Shown here in pieces: positions 20,447-29,005 of a stretch of 29,005 nt of DNA. The stretch's first letter is position 1; the number at the start of each line of letters is the position of its first letter. The stretch spans positions 6,613 to 35,617 of the forward strand of contig MNCI01000834.1 of the NCBI GenBank assembly GCA_015680685.1, read 5' to 3'. Position numbers and translations under genes: made by a program. This DNA comes from Gnetum montanum (taxonomy: Eukaryota; Streptophyta; Gnetopsida; Gnetales; Gnetaceae). The notes below the pieces were generated by a model. That model was not told the origin of the DNA. It ran no database searches and saw only the letters and a list, made by a program, of their open reading frames with translations.

Positions 20447-20638
20447 TCAGCTGGCCCTGTAAGGCCTTAAACTGCCGTAGCCGACCTGGTAAGGCCTTAA
20501 ACTGCCATATGTCCGGATACAATGATAAATTACATTGCATGCCTTAGTCCAATTTAGATGCATAAACACATAAATTACATACATTCGAAAATAACCAGCC
20601 ACCTGATCGACGCTGCTCTCTATTTTTTGGTAGGAGCA
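20447..20638 (+). repeat. Two TAAGGCCTTAAACTGCC repeats and candidate 3' splice region before pol
   Basis: CTGTAAGGCCTTAAACTGCC (about 20457-20476) and CTGGTAAGGCCTTAAACTGCC (20486-20506) form a 29-30 bp tandem pair of the TAAACT family. The remaining sequence ends with the pyrimidine-rich tract at 20613-20630 followed by GTAGGAGCAG. It then enters the open pol frame at 20639. Confidence 0.6.
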
Positions 20639-20959
20639 GACATCATGGATGGCAAGCAATTATTCTTACCACTGTCTATCAATGGACCGCATGGAAGGAT
20701 CACCTGAGAAATCAATATGGAGTCTATTGATTTAGGTTCAACGACAAACGACACCTTTGTGGCATCAACTCAACAAACGTTAGATTGTTTCGAAATGATG
20801 ACCAAGACTTTGGACCTAGAAGCTGATAACATCATTGAAGACCCCTTGGTTGAAGTCCCCATTACCGTGCCAGATGGTGAAGTTCAAATCCTGAAACTAA
20901 GTACATTGTTAAGCCCGCAACTAGCCAATGACATAGCACAAGTGCTTAAAGACAACATA

Positions 20960-21760
20960 AAAGCATTTGCTTGATCCTACACTGACATGCCCAGGTTAGA
21001 CCCTCGAATAGTCCAGCACAACATTATACTCAACCCAAAATTAAGACCAGTGAAACAAAAAGCACATAATGTTAAACCCGAGGTAGCATTGGCAGTCCAT
21101 AATGAAATCACCAAACTTTATCAGGCTGGTTTCATTTGGGCTGTTGACTATGCTGACTGGGTATACAACATGGTCATTATCCCAAAGAAGAATGGAAGCA
21201 TTCGCCTATGCATTGACTTCCAGGACCTCAACATTGCAACAATAAAAGATGATTTCCCCCTACCTAGCATTGATCAACTATTTGATTCGACCGTTGGGCA
21301 TGCATTGTTATCTTTTATGGATGGCTTTTCAAGATATAACCAAATTCGAATTAACCCTTAGCATCAACTTAGGACGACCTTTATGACACCATGGGGTACT
21401 TTTTGCTACACGATGATGCCATTCGGTCTCAAGAATGCCGACGCTACATACCAAAGAGCGATGACATTTATCTGTAGCGATTATATCTTGAACTCACTCA
21501 ATGATTATGTAGATGATATTGTGGTTAAATCAAAGACACTAGAACAACATGTACAAGATCTTGACTTGGTACTAAAATGTTGTTTAAAATATGAACTGAG
21601 ACTTAACCCAAAGAAATATGTCTTTGGAGTCAAAACAGGAAAAATGCTTGGATTCATAGCCTCGAAAGCAGGGATACGAGTAGACTCCGATAAGGTTAAG
21701 GCCATAACAAACTTAAAACCACCCAGCAACCTTACCAAACTTCACGGTCTACAAGGTAGA
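20960..21760 (+). pseudogene. Reverse transcriptase domain
   Basis: Landmarks in order: DMPRLDPRIVQH before the domain; LRPVKQKAH; a VIIPKKNGSIRLCIDFQDLN stretch around 21173-21232; LLSFMDGFSRYNQI with the first catalytic Asp; TPWGTFCYTMMPFGLKNA (21386-21439); and the YVDD box at 21506-21517, intact. The thumb continues through LGFIASKAGIRVD. Stops at 20972 and 21359 cut it into pieces. Role: copying element RNA into cDNA in particles. Confidence 0.93.
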
Positions 21761-21839
21761 TTACAGTTTATCAGACATTTCATAGAAAAATTGACAGACA
21801 AGCTGAAACCTATAAACAACTTGCTACGCAAGAACATCC

Positions 21840-22300
21840 ATTTTGAATGGACCTCGCAGTGCCAGGAAGCATTTGATAACATTAAAACAACACTTGTTCA
21901 ATTACCCACAGTTTATCCACCTCGAAACGATAAACCGTTCTACATCTACCTAGCCACTTCAAACTCATCAATCGTGTTCATGCTTTGTCAGAAATGAGAT
22001 GACGGGACTGAAGTCCCTGTTTATTACTTAAGCCATGCATTAGTAGCCCATGAGAGGAAGTACAACGAGGTGGAGAGGTCATGCTTAGCCCTTGTCTTTT
22101 CTTTAAAGAAATGGCGACATTATCTCTTCCATAACTAGGTCAATATAATCTGCAAGGATAATGTACTCAGAGCTATCACAGAAAACATTTAGAAGTCGAG
22201 CAGAATAGCTCATTGGAAAGCAATGATAGCTGAGTTTGACCTACACTACATAGCACAATCATCAGTTAAGGGTCAAGCCATAGCAACCCAAATGACTACA
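21840..22300 (+). pseudogene. Ty3-type RNase H, degenerate (connection-like)
   Basis: PFYIYLATSNSSIVFMLCQK matches the start of the gypsy RNase H fold, but the catalytic Asp expected in the first strand is missing (YLATS). Later landmarks VYYLSHAL, HERKYNEVE and LALVFSLKKWRHYLF are typical. Stops at 21995, 22136 and 22190. In Tat elements the original RNase H is known to have become a tether-like domain after a second RNase H was gained; this fits. Confidence 0.8.
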
Positions 22301-22384
22301 TCACCAATGCATGATCGAGCTGCAATAGAGCCAGAGTTCCAGGATGAAAATGTGAGTGCAATAGACACAGTACCTGATGACTAC

Positions 22385-22770
22385 GATGCCATCTTGAACT
22401 TTGATGGAGCATCCACCTCTCGAGGGGGAAGTGCTGCTGCTATCATCACCTATCCCTCTAGGGACATCCGACCCTTTGCTTACCATTTTGACTTCCATTG
22501 TACCAACAACGTAGCAGAGTACGAAGGTCTTCTTAGAGGTCTCATGGCAGCACTAGCTTCAGACATCACATGATTGGTAGTCAGAGGTGATTCACAATTA
22601 GTTCTAAATCAAGTCACAGACGTTTATGTGTGCAAAGTGTGACACTTACAACAATACTGTGATTTGACTAAGCACTTACTGAAGCGAATCGAAAATATAG
22701 ATATGCAACATGTTTCCAGAAATGATAACACCATTGTGGATGCACTAGCTACATTAGCCTTAAAATTAGT
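22385..22770 (+). pseudogene. Archaeal-type RNase H (second RNase H)
   Basis: NFDGASTSRGGSAAAII with Asp at 22403, TNNVAEYEGLL with Glu, RGDSQLVLNQV with Asp, and the closing HVSRNDNTIVDALA with Asp give the full D-E-D-D set. This is the RVT_3/RNase HI-like domain that marks the Tat lineage. Stops at 22571 and 22640 interrupt it. Role: removing element RNA from the RNA/DNA hybrid. Confidence 0.87.
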
Positions 22771-22999
22771 GCCAAACATGTTCCACATGTTGCCTAGTTC
22801 TATAATCAGTTGTACTAAACCCATAACCGATACTCCCGACGAATCACCGATTGCATCTGTTAGCACAATGCAGGCCATAGAATGGTATGACGACATAAAG
22901 AAGTACATTTCACACGGTGAACCACCTCAACATCTGACAAATGCACAAAAGGACGAAGTACGAAAACATTCCCGATAGTATGCATTAATAGGTGATACG

Positions 23000-24109
23000 T
23001 TGTGTCGTCAGTCCTACGAAGGCATCCTGTTAAGATGCGTTAGTAGCATGGAGGGCCAGATCATTATGGAGCAAGTACATGAAGGACTCTGCAGAGGGCA
23101 CATAGCACCCAAAGCAATGGCAACCAAAATAAGGCATTTAGGATATTATTGGCCACACATGGAATACGACTGTGTCTCCAAGGTCAAAACATGTGATATG
23201 TGCCAAAAGCATGGTAATCTCATACATGTCCCACTCAATGAATTGCATACAGCTCAAATCACATGGCCTTTCCAGAAATGGGAGTTAGACATCATTGGAC
23301 CAATAACTTCCCCGTCTTCTATGGGACATAGCTTCATCATAACTACAACTAAATATTTCAAAAAATGGGTAGAAGCTATTCCCCTTAGAAAGACCACATT
23401 CAAACACATATGCAGCTTCATTCTAGAAAACATCGTGACTCGTTTTGGCATCCCGATGATGGTCATCACTGATAACGGGCCACAGTTCAACAGTGCTGAA
23501 AATAGAACTTTCTGTGAAAGTCTAGGGATAAAACATTCATTTTCGTCCCCATACTACCCTCAAATCAATGGACAAGTCGAAGCTACAAATAAGATCATCA
23601 TCTCAGTACTAAAGAAGATGCTTACACAGAGCAAGAGAAAATGGCATGAACAGTTAGTATACGCACTATGGGCTTATCGCACTATGCATCGGACTTCCAC
23701 AGGTAAGACACCATATAGCCTAGTTTATGGTTCAGAAGTTGTTTTACCTTTGGATTTGCAGGTACTGTCCTTAAGGATCACGCTCTCCGGACTCCTCGAC
23801 GAAGATCAAAACAATGACTTACGCATTGTTGACTTGGATTCAATGGAGGAGGAACGCACACGTGCACTCGATCAGATTGAATGGTACCAAAGGCAACAAC
23901 GACGGCGCCATCGACACAGTATCCATAAATGCCCAATCAAGGAAGGCAACCTTGTACTCAAGGCCATTCGGGAACTCCCGGATAAATTCTTAGCCAATTC
24001 GGAGGTCACCAAAGTATTTGACAATGGAGCATTTAAATTAGCCAATATGAATGGTAATGAACTTACACATCCGACGAACCACTTGTACTTGAAACTATTC
24101 TACGTTTGA
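23000..24109 (+). pseudogene. Integrase, the longest intact stretch of pol
   Basis: About 369 codons with no internal stop. The zinc-binding part has H27-x6-H34-x30-C65-x2-C68. The core has D97 (ELDIIGP), D158 (ITDNGPQF) and E194 (GQVEATN); D158 and E194 are separated by 35 residues, the classical D,D-35-E spacing. The C-terminal part (GNLVLKAI, FKLANMNGNELTHPTN) fits the Tat/Athila type and ends LFYV without a chromodomain. Residues are counted from an internal codon at 23000; the true chain is continuous with the RNase H upstream. Role: inserting cDNA into host DNA, with 5-bp staggering that matches the CCTAT duplication. Confidence 0.93.
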
Positions 24110-24129
24110 ACATGCACTCAGGTATGCGC

Positions 24130-24560
24130 TTGTGCTGGAATCATGACGGTAAATTGATACCATAGCTCATCCTAGAATCATGACGGTAAACTGATACCAC
24201 TGCTCGTCCTGGAATCATGATGGTAAACTGATACCACAGCTCGTCCTAGAATCATGACAGTAAATTGATACTACAACTTGTCCTGGAATCATGACGGTAA
24301 ACTGATACCATAGCTCATCCTGGCATTATGACAATAAACTGGCACCACAGTTCGTCCGCAATGACAATAAGCTAGCACCTGTCCAGTATGACTTTAAACT
24401 ACCACAGTTTTGTTCACCAGAGTCCGCTAAGACTATAAACTGGTTTGCCTCTTCACAGTAGACTATAAACTAGTAGCGTACCATCCGCTATGACGATAAA
24501 CTAGCACCATCCAACAGGTTATGACGTAAAACTAACCCATGATAGTCCGCTATGACTAAA
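24130..24560 (+). repeat. Tandem 37-bp TGACGGTAAACTGATACC repeats after integrase
   Basis: Five close copies (starts about 24137, 24175, 24212, 24249, 24286) of GGAATCATGACGGTAAACTG plus ATACCACAGCTCGTCCT run head to tail. They are followed by six or seven decayed 28-41 bp copies keeping TGAC-n-TAAACT and a TCCGCTA spacer. Known: Tat elements often carry tandem repeats between pol and the 3' LTR, and these can seed satellites. The same core is found at 14881-15150 and 20456-20506. Confidence 0.88.
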
Positions 24561-25584
24561 CTGGTAACTTTGTCTCCAGTCTCTTGATTGGTAGCTGCAT
24601 TCATATTTCATCAGAGTTGCTGTCGCACTCATCACTAGTTGATCTTAACAACATTGTTGCCATCCACACTTAGTGCCTAACATCTCATTGGGTGCCTTTA
24701 TTTCATCAGTTGCTGTTCAAGTCTAATCTTGCTCACTCACTCGTGGTTTTCTTGTCTTCTTGGAGTTGTGTTTGCAGGATGACACTTAGAGGTGTTCGTA
24801 CGAGAATGCACTTCGTCACAGAGGCAAGGTATCATATTGTGCCTAACACATGTAACCAGGTTAATCAAGCCATTCACTAGTACATTTCCCGTTACACTTC
24901 CCATCTATTCCTCAACATACTCTACTCAGTCATACCCCAGACAAACCCAGTGCATTCCAAAACATTGAGCACACCATGGCGCATTGCAACACCTTTAAGC
25001 ATTTGCAACACACAACATGCAACACACGACACAACACTTGAGCAATGAGTACAAGATCAAAACAAAGTTCTATTACAAGAAAAAAAGGACCCTTGGCACT
25101 TCCCATACAAGCCCTAGGCGGGAAGGAAATTGGCTTGGAATGCTCATGTCTCAAACGCTCAAGTAACACTTCATTGCGTGGCTTTGGCTCTCTGCCAACA
25201 GGTTCCCTTTAACACCAAACAGAGGCCCTGTTCCTCCAAAGGATGCAACACACCATCATCATGGCTTTGGTTATGCCAACAAGTCCTCTTAAACACTGAA
25301 CGAGAGTCTTGTTCCGCTAAAGGACGTACACCTCATATCTTGGTCCCAAGTTTGCTAGACAATGGCTATTGACAAGGATCAACATGATCCGTACACACAC
25401 TAGAGCATCCCCTTCACTATGTACAATTCCTTGATCAGTTCCCAATCTCACAATCTCCATATCCCCTATCCAGCTACAAACTTCATTTTCCCAATCCCAT
25501 GTGCTACTGAACACGATGCGATGACATCTAGCCAAGTGTCAAAGGACAATGTTTCTACCAAGTCACTTGTAGTGTTTTGTACTT
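24561..25584 (+). other. 3' untranslated spacer with an 85-95 bp duplication
   Basis: No gene seen. At about 25168-25250 and 25262-25335 a segment is imperfectly repeated: TGGCTTTGG, GCCAACA, TTAACAC..AAC, AGAG..CTTGTTCC and AAAGGA follow in the same order. Near 24965-25035 GCAACAC/CAACACA words are clustered. Short frames here have no family features. Confidence 0.6.
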
Positions 25585-25629
25585 CTTTGTTGACGCTTGT
25601 TGGGTTGATTCCTCCAAGCGTCAACAAAG
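25585..25629 (+). other. Perfect 15-bp hairpin running into the polypurine tract
   Basis: CTTTGTTGACGCTTG at 25585-25599 is exactly complementary to CAAGCGTCAACAAAG at 25615-25629, with a 15-nt loop. The last four bases of the 3' arm (AAAG) are the first bases of the purine run AAAGAGGGG. A stem this long surviving without mismatch in an element with heavily mutated coding frames suggests either function until late or chance; the former seems likelier. Confidence 0.75.
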
Positions 25630-25638
25630 AGGGGCCGA
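25626..25638 (+). other. Polypurine tract
   Basis: AAAGAGGGG at 25626-25634 is followed by CCGA and then the TG of the 3' LTR at 25639. It is the only purine run in the expected place for plus-strand priming. The four-base gap with two C residues before the LTR is slightly unusual. Confidence 0.7.
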
Positions 25639-27040
25639 TGAAACACCATAAAATTTCAAGCTTAGAACTTCTCCAACAAGAATCAAGCTAAGTCATGATG
25701 CTCCCCAGCATGACTGAAGCTTGAAGACCTTGCAGACAACTTCAAATGGAGTTGAACCGAGTAAGAAACGGTTCCCCGAGACCCACAGAAGACTACGATA
25801 ACATTCAAAATCAAACTTGCCATTCTTAGCTCAAAATACTTGGCTTTACTGAGTATGCAGCGTATACGCCCAACGTGCAGGCCCAGCATGCAACTCCAAA
25901 GATTACCCGAAACAAGCACTCCAGGGCAAGATTTTCACAAGGCATCAGCTCTCAAAGATAGGGCAATGGTTAGGCGTCATCATGGGCTCAAGAAAATTGG
26001 GTTTTGACCTCGAAATCATGCACTTTGGGGCTCATACACTAAACATGTACATCCTATACGCCTGGCGTGTACGCCCGACGTGTACACTAAGCATGTACGC
26101 CCGGCGTGCACCATCCAGCGTGCAGGACAACGTACATTAGTGGAAGACATCAGTAGAACCATGGCAGATCAAGTCCAAGAATATCAGTAGCACTCTCGTG
26201 ACATCCGAGCTCAAATCCGAGGGGTGAACTGGATACTTCTTGTTGTAACAGTAGTTTGTAAAAATAAATTCCTCTATTTTAGTCAAGCCTATACACCGAG
26301 TTCATATGCCAGCGTGTACACGCCGGTGTGCAGCAGCACATGTTGGCATACAACACATTGCCCACTTGTACAATTTCATTCGGTTGCACTCGGTCGATGC
26401 TCCACATGTCATCTAATCCGAAATTCTAGCATCCCACAGCCAATCACCCCATCTCAGATCCGAGTTTTATGTCCAAACTTGTACAAAACCCTGATTTTTG
26501 ACCAGATCAGGGTTCGAAAATTAGAGGAAATCTTGGCAAGAATCAGGGCAATCCACACTGAGAACATTCATGACATCCACCCTGTACGCTGGACTTGCAT
26601 GCTGAGCATACAGCCTCTACGCTGTGCCTGTAGTCTGAACCAGCACACTGTCATGCCTTAGCATTCATCGGGGCTCTTCATCCGTCTTGTGTCAGATTCA
26701 CAACTGCGTTTAGACTGGTGCATTCTAATTTTTATTATGCAATAATATTGCTGCATTTTCTGTTGAGATTTGTTACAGTTTTCGTTCGTATTGCTTTATC
26801 TCTCGTTTGCATTCTTGTACGCTGATTTACATTTTTTTACAACGTTTACATGTAACCCGACATATCGCGTGTTGGCATATGTTCAGGAAAATCCTTGTCT
26901 GATTCACGTGCGGACCACCTAAGGTACTCTACCTTCGTCAGTTCCAGCTCGCCCTCAAGCGAAGGTAGGGTCTTCTGTGTCTGTCTGTAAATCTCTCAGC
27001 GTACACCTCATTCCAGCCACTGACGATTTCAAACAGTACA
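25639..27040 (+). repeat. 3' LTR (1402 bp)
   Basis: It begins TGAAACACC, ends AGTACA and is followed by CCTAT. It is colinear with the 5' LTR; differences are mostly transitions and most frequent in the first 200 bp and in the CAGCGTG-word clusters (about 25855-25890, 26035-26125, 26290-26350). The ORF at 26224-26661 is the copy of the 5' LTR one and is not a gene. Confidence 0.95.
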
Positions 27041-27045
27041 CCTAT
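27041..27045. repeat. Target site duplication CCTAT, right copy
   Basis: It directly follows the terminal CA of the 3' LTR and matches 8716-8720. Confidence 0.95.
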
Positions 27046-27255
27046 TCCATGTACTGCAAGGTTTATCTAACAGTTCGTCTTTATTTTCATACAAAAACTT
27101 GTGCTTAGGTACAATATTTGCTCGAATAAAGATCCGTTCACTTTGGAGCTCCTACTACAGGCACATGAAAATTATTCTATCTTTGGAAAGGTAAAACTAC
27201 CAGAGTTTCGCTAAGGGTCTAGATCTAGATGAAGAAACAAGGGAGAGTCGCTTCT

Positions 27256-27263
27256 TATTTATA
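27256..27263 (-). promoter_or_regulatory. TATA box (TATAAATA) on the minus strand
   Basis: TATAAATA followed by AGAAGCGACTCTCCC fits a plant core promoter. It lies about 145 bp inside the presumed LTR start and just downstream, in minus orientation, of the palindrome array. Confidence 0.55.
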
Positions 27264-27279
27264 GAAATTACGACGGACT

Positions 27280-27402
27280 GTGATATCGTGTATGCGATAT
27301 CACGGGAAAGACGCGATATTGTGTACGATACATCGCATATGCGATATCGCAGTGAGGACGTGATATTGCATACGCGATATCATGGCCCATGCAATATCGC
27401 GT
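27280..27402. repeat. Array of GCGATATCGC-type palindromes
   Basis: GTGATATCG-TGTATG-CGATATCAC (27280-27303) is a perfect 9-bp stem. It is followed by ACGCGATATTGTGTACGATA, TCGCATATGCGATATCGC, ACGTGATATTGCATACGCGA plus TATCA, and ATGCAATATCGCGT. At least nine GATAT(T/C)G-type half sites occur in about 120 bp, in both orientations. Confidence 0.85.
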
Positions 27403-27406
27403 CCCA

Positions 27407-27470
27407 TTATACCCCCATGACTAAATAAAAACTTGTCCTCAAGTTCCTTACAAAATATTGGGAAAGTATG
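27407..27470 (-). pseudogene. Likely 3' end of pol of the minus-strand Ty3 element
   Basis: Minus-strand translation reads FVRNLRTSFYLVMGV and then TAA at 27409-27407, one base before the presumed LTR. NLRTSF shortly before a Gly/Val end and a G-rich tract is a recurrent ending of chromovirus-type Ty3 pol genes. Only about 20 codons are convincing; further upstream I do not recognise integrase or a chromodomain, so the rest is deleted or very diverged. Confidence 0.4.
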
Positions 27471-29005
27471 GGATTATTAACTTGAATGGAACTAATGGTG
27501 GATGGGATGACATGTGAACTGATCATCATTACAGAACATGAAAAAATTGGTGTTCACGACAACAAGAGCAAATACTTTATACATTTGACATCAGGCCTTA
27601 TTTGGTAGCTGAGAAAGAGAGAGAGAGAAAAAAGTTTTGCTGCTGCCAACACCAAGATTGCGCCTTTTGTAGTCCATCCATAAGCACGCCATCCATCTCG
27701 TTCCTTGCATAGCTAGTTTAGCACTGATCCATTCCAAGTGTCCCCTCCAGGTCCAATTCATTGTTGTATGATTACTATCTGCACACACAACACAGTATTT
27801 ATATTAGCAAGGATAAATGAATCACAATGTAGTGGATACCTTACTTCGGTGAAAGGTCCATTGGCTGAGTTATGATATGGCTGATATAGGTCTGGAGATA
27901 TATTCATGGTGACTACTGAAGATGTAGGGTTTAGGAGAAAATTGAAAAAATTAGGTCTAGACCCCCATGACTAAGAGTGAACCTTCGGTAGCGATAGAAT
28001 GGAGAAAGAATAAAGAACAAGAAAGATGGAGAAAAAAGAGACAACTATAACATTGATGAAATGGATGTCAAGATGGAAATAAAAAAAATAAAGTTGAATG
28101 AAAAAATGTTAAGGGAAAGAATTTAACTGATGCATGAAATAGAAATGTTAGTGGGTCCTCCCCAAAGCAGACTCATGACCTTAATGCCCTGACAAACCAC
28201 ATTCGAAGAGTTCGTAGGCTCTAGGAATGTCATTTGGAACAATAGTTAAAGTTTTAATCAGAAGAATTTACCAAAAAGAAAACAATGCATCAACCAAAAT
28301 ATACATTAATGATACAATCGGAAATGAGGTGAACAATGGAGAGAAAGATGGAGAGAAGAGAATGGAATGGAATCCCAAGAACAAGGTGGTGTATAGCCCC
28401 TTGTGTAGTTAATGATTAATGTGAGTTAGTAGATCCCATTCCAAGTCCAGCCTCAAACAAACCACATCTAGTGGATTTGCATTAATGCATTTGGCCAATC
28501 CATTCACTTGAAATAATAAGAATGCCTTCCCAAAGAGCCACCACCATATCGATGAAATGAAGGAGGAGAGAATGGGAAGCGAGAAGGGCCTTAGTTAGAG
28601 GGAACATTTTTATTTTAGTTTCATAACGAGTGCTTGTAGCCCAAATGATTATTTTTTCTAAGGGGTGTGCTTTGAATTCTCACTATTTTTTTTTGTGTTT
28701 ATGCGTGAGAACCACACCATGCAAAGACTTTGTTATTTTTATTTGCTTAGCTTCCCGATAATGGAGCAATGTCGGAATGGGAAGGAAAACTGAAGAAGAA
28801 AACATCCAAACACTCAAGAGAATGGCCAACACAAATGCACCAAGTTCCCTTGAAGTCACACCCTTTTCAATCCTTGAGTCCTTTCTTAGTTTGAGAAATG
28901 CCCAATCACCGATTCGTTATAGTTCTTATTATTTTGGAAAAAGGGACTGTACATTTCCAAGCTGAGAGAGATCATAGAAATTTGTGGATGTATGGATGAA
29001 GTGGA
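27471..29005. other. Unassigned AT-rich and purine-rich DNA
   Basis: No gene supported. A GA microsatellite lies at about 27612-27632. CAGGCCTTATTTGGTAGC at 27592 looks like a hAT-type MITE end, but I find no inverted partner. Purine-rich tracts with GATGGAGA and GATGAAATG words recur at about 28020-28070, 28330-28370 and 28550-28590. An imperfect hairpin (GGTGTG..CTCAC / GTGAG..CACACC) lies near 28664-28720. Short frames at 28227-28412 and 28777-28965 show no domain, conserved pattern or clear codon bias. Confidence 0.5.

Larger units (their letters stand above)
14888..20638 (+). other. Protease-RT spacer, possible sense-strand intron
   Basis: Neither end of this block codes on the plus strand. 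Pol resumes in an open frame at 20639, directly after a pyrimidine-rich tract (GCTCTCTATTTTTTGG) and AG dinucleotides at 20632 and 20638. On the donor side GTTAAG at 14875 is a candidate. Known: Ogre elements of the Tat lineage splice out a segment between pro and rt. Inference: this is a greatly enlarged version of that intron, made long by the antisense gene. Against it: the donor is weak and I cannot test splicing. Confidence 0.4.
20639..24109 (+). pseudogene. pol: pol: reverse transcriptase, RNase H, archaeal-type RNase H, integrase (disrupted)
   Basis: A single frame runs the whole way with no indel. It is broken by stops at 20705 (TGA, in the leader part), 20972 (TGA), 21359 (TAG), 21995 (TGA), 22136 (TAG), 22190 (TAG), 22571 (TGA), 22640 (TGA) and 22976 (TAG), and closes at TGA 24107. 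Each premature stop can come from a single C-to-T or G-to-A change. The first clear ATG is 20717, but the frame is open and protein-like from 20639, which fits a 3' splice site just before it. Domain order RT, RNase H, aRNase H, integrase is that of the Tat lineage. Separate entries give the domains. Confidence 0.92.
8721..27040 (+). mobile_element. Complete but dead 18.3-kb Ty3/gypsy retrotransposon, Tat lineage, with an antisense gene
   Basis: Seen in order: TSD CCTAT, 5' LTR (8721-10120), tRNA-Asn-like primer site, leader, gag, protease, a 5.8-kb block carrying a multi-exon antisense gene, RT, RNase H, a second archaeal-type RNase H, integrase, tandem repeats, hairpin plus polypurine tract, 3' LTR (25639-27040), TSD. 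Known: dual RNase H, no chromodomain and tandem repeats after pol are Tat-lineage marks (Ogre, Retand, Grande); extra sense or antisense ORFs occur in that lineage. Here no extra ORF precedes gag, as it does in Ogre; the extra gene sits between protease and RT. The LTRs differ mostly by transitions: in their first 190 bp I count roughly 25-30 differences, nearly all transitions. Coding frames carry many stops, so it could move only with proteins supplied by relatives. Confidence 0.95.
27046..27406 (-). mobile_element. Probable LTR (U3 and start of R) of another Ty3 element, minus strand
   Basis: On the minus strand, after a purine-rich GGGGGTATAA, TG at 27406 opens a region with a palindrome array, then CTATAAATAAG (TATA box 27263-27256), then about 200 bp of transcribed-type sequence with AATAAAGA near 27120-27060. 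That order is typical of an LTR. It is cut at 27046 by the insertion of the large element; the rest may continue on the minus strand from 8715 downward. I see no second copy in the window, so this rests on layout alone. Confidence 0.5.

Noticed and set aside
24130-24560. CRISPR-like look of the 37-bp repeats
   Set aside because: Copies run head to tail without unique spacers and lie in a eukaryotic retrotransposon.
27592-27609. hAT-type MITE end CAGGCCTTATTTGGTAGC
   Set aside because: No inverted partner or 8-bp duplication found in the remaining 1.4 kb.
28664-28720. Imperfect hairpin GGTGTG..CTCAC / GTGAG..CACACC
   Set aside because: Arms are short and broken; no repeat or gene context supports a function.
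28777-28965. 62-aa ORF near the right edge
   Set aside because: No recognisable family, and similar-length frames occur by chance throughout this region.

Overview
The window is plant nuclear DNA made almost entirely of repeats; no intact host gene is visible. Evidence for a plant: a Ty3/gypsy LTR retrotransposon of the Tat type with a second (archaeal-type) RNase H and no chromodomain, a primer site fitting plant tRNA-Asn, short T-rich introns, and a 1.4-kb AT-rich satellite. The species cannot be told from the sequence.

Layout. (1) 1-8395: about 8 kb of a 1.41-kb tandem repeat (units starting near 204, 1614, 2313, 3738, 5159, 6573 and 7985; the second is half length), bracketed by long imperfect inverted repeats at 1-203 and 8213-8395. 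(2) 8396-8720 and 27046-27470: the two halves of older DNA split by a later insertion; the right half looks like the pol end and LTR of another Ty3 element on the minus strand. (3) 8721-27040: one complete 18.3-kb LTR retrotransposon with 1400/1402-bp LTRs (TG...CA), the 5-bp target duplication CCTAT, a tRNA-Asn-like primer site, gag, protease, RT, RNase H, archaeal-type RNase H, integrase and a polypurine tract. (4) 27471-29005: no recognisable gene.

The remarkable part is the 5.8 kb between protease and reverse transcriptase. On the opposite strand it holds what reads as a seven-exon spliced gene (19361 down to 15670), with short GT-AG introns, mostly matching phases and a protein of about 1,000 residues. 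Its N-terminal part resembles the FCP1/NIF HAD phosphatases, but the catalytic acidic residues appear replaced. In sense transcripts the whole block could be an intron joining protease to RT, as in Ogre elements: a pyrimidine tract and AG stand just before the pol frame at 20639. An antisense gene inside a retroelement can keep its introns through RNA-mediated copying, because they are not introns on the genomic RNA strand.

Three noncoding motif families recur at set places: a TGAC-n-TAAACT repeat after protease, before pol and after integrase; a CACGCTG/CAGCGTG family in the LTRs, the gag leader and upstream of the antisense gene; and a perfect 15-bp hairpin that runs into the polypurine tract. 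The element is dead: gag has six and pol eight in-frame stops plus two frameshifts, and the antisense gene has nine stops and a frameshift. Nearly every stop is one C-to-T or G-to-A step from a Gln, Arg or Trp codon, as expected after methylation and deamination.
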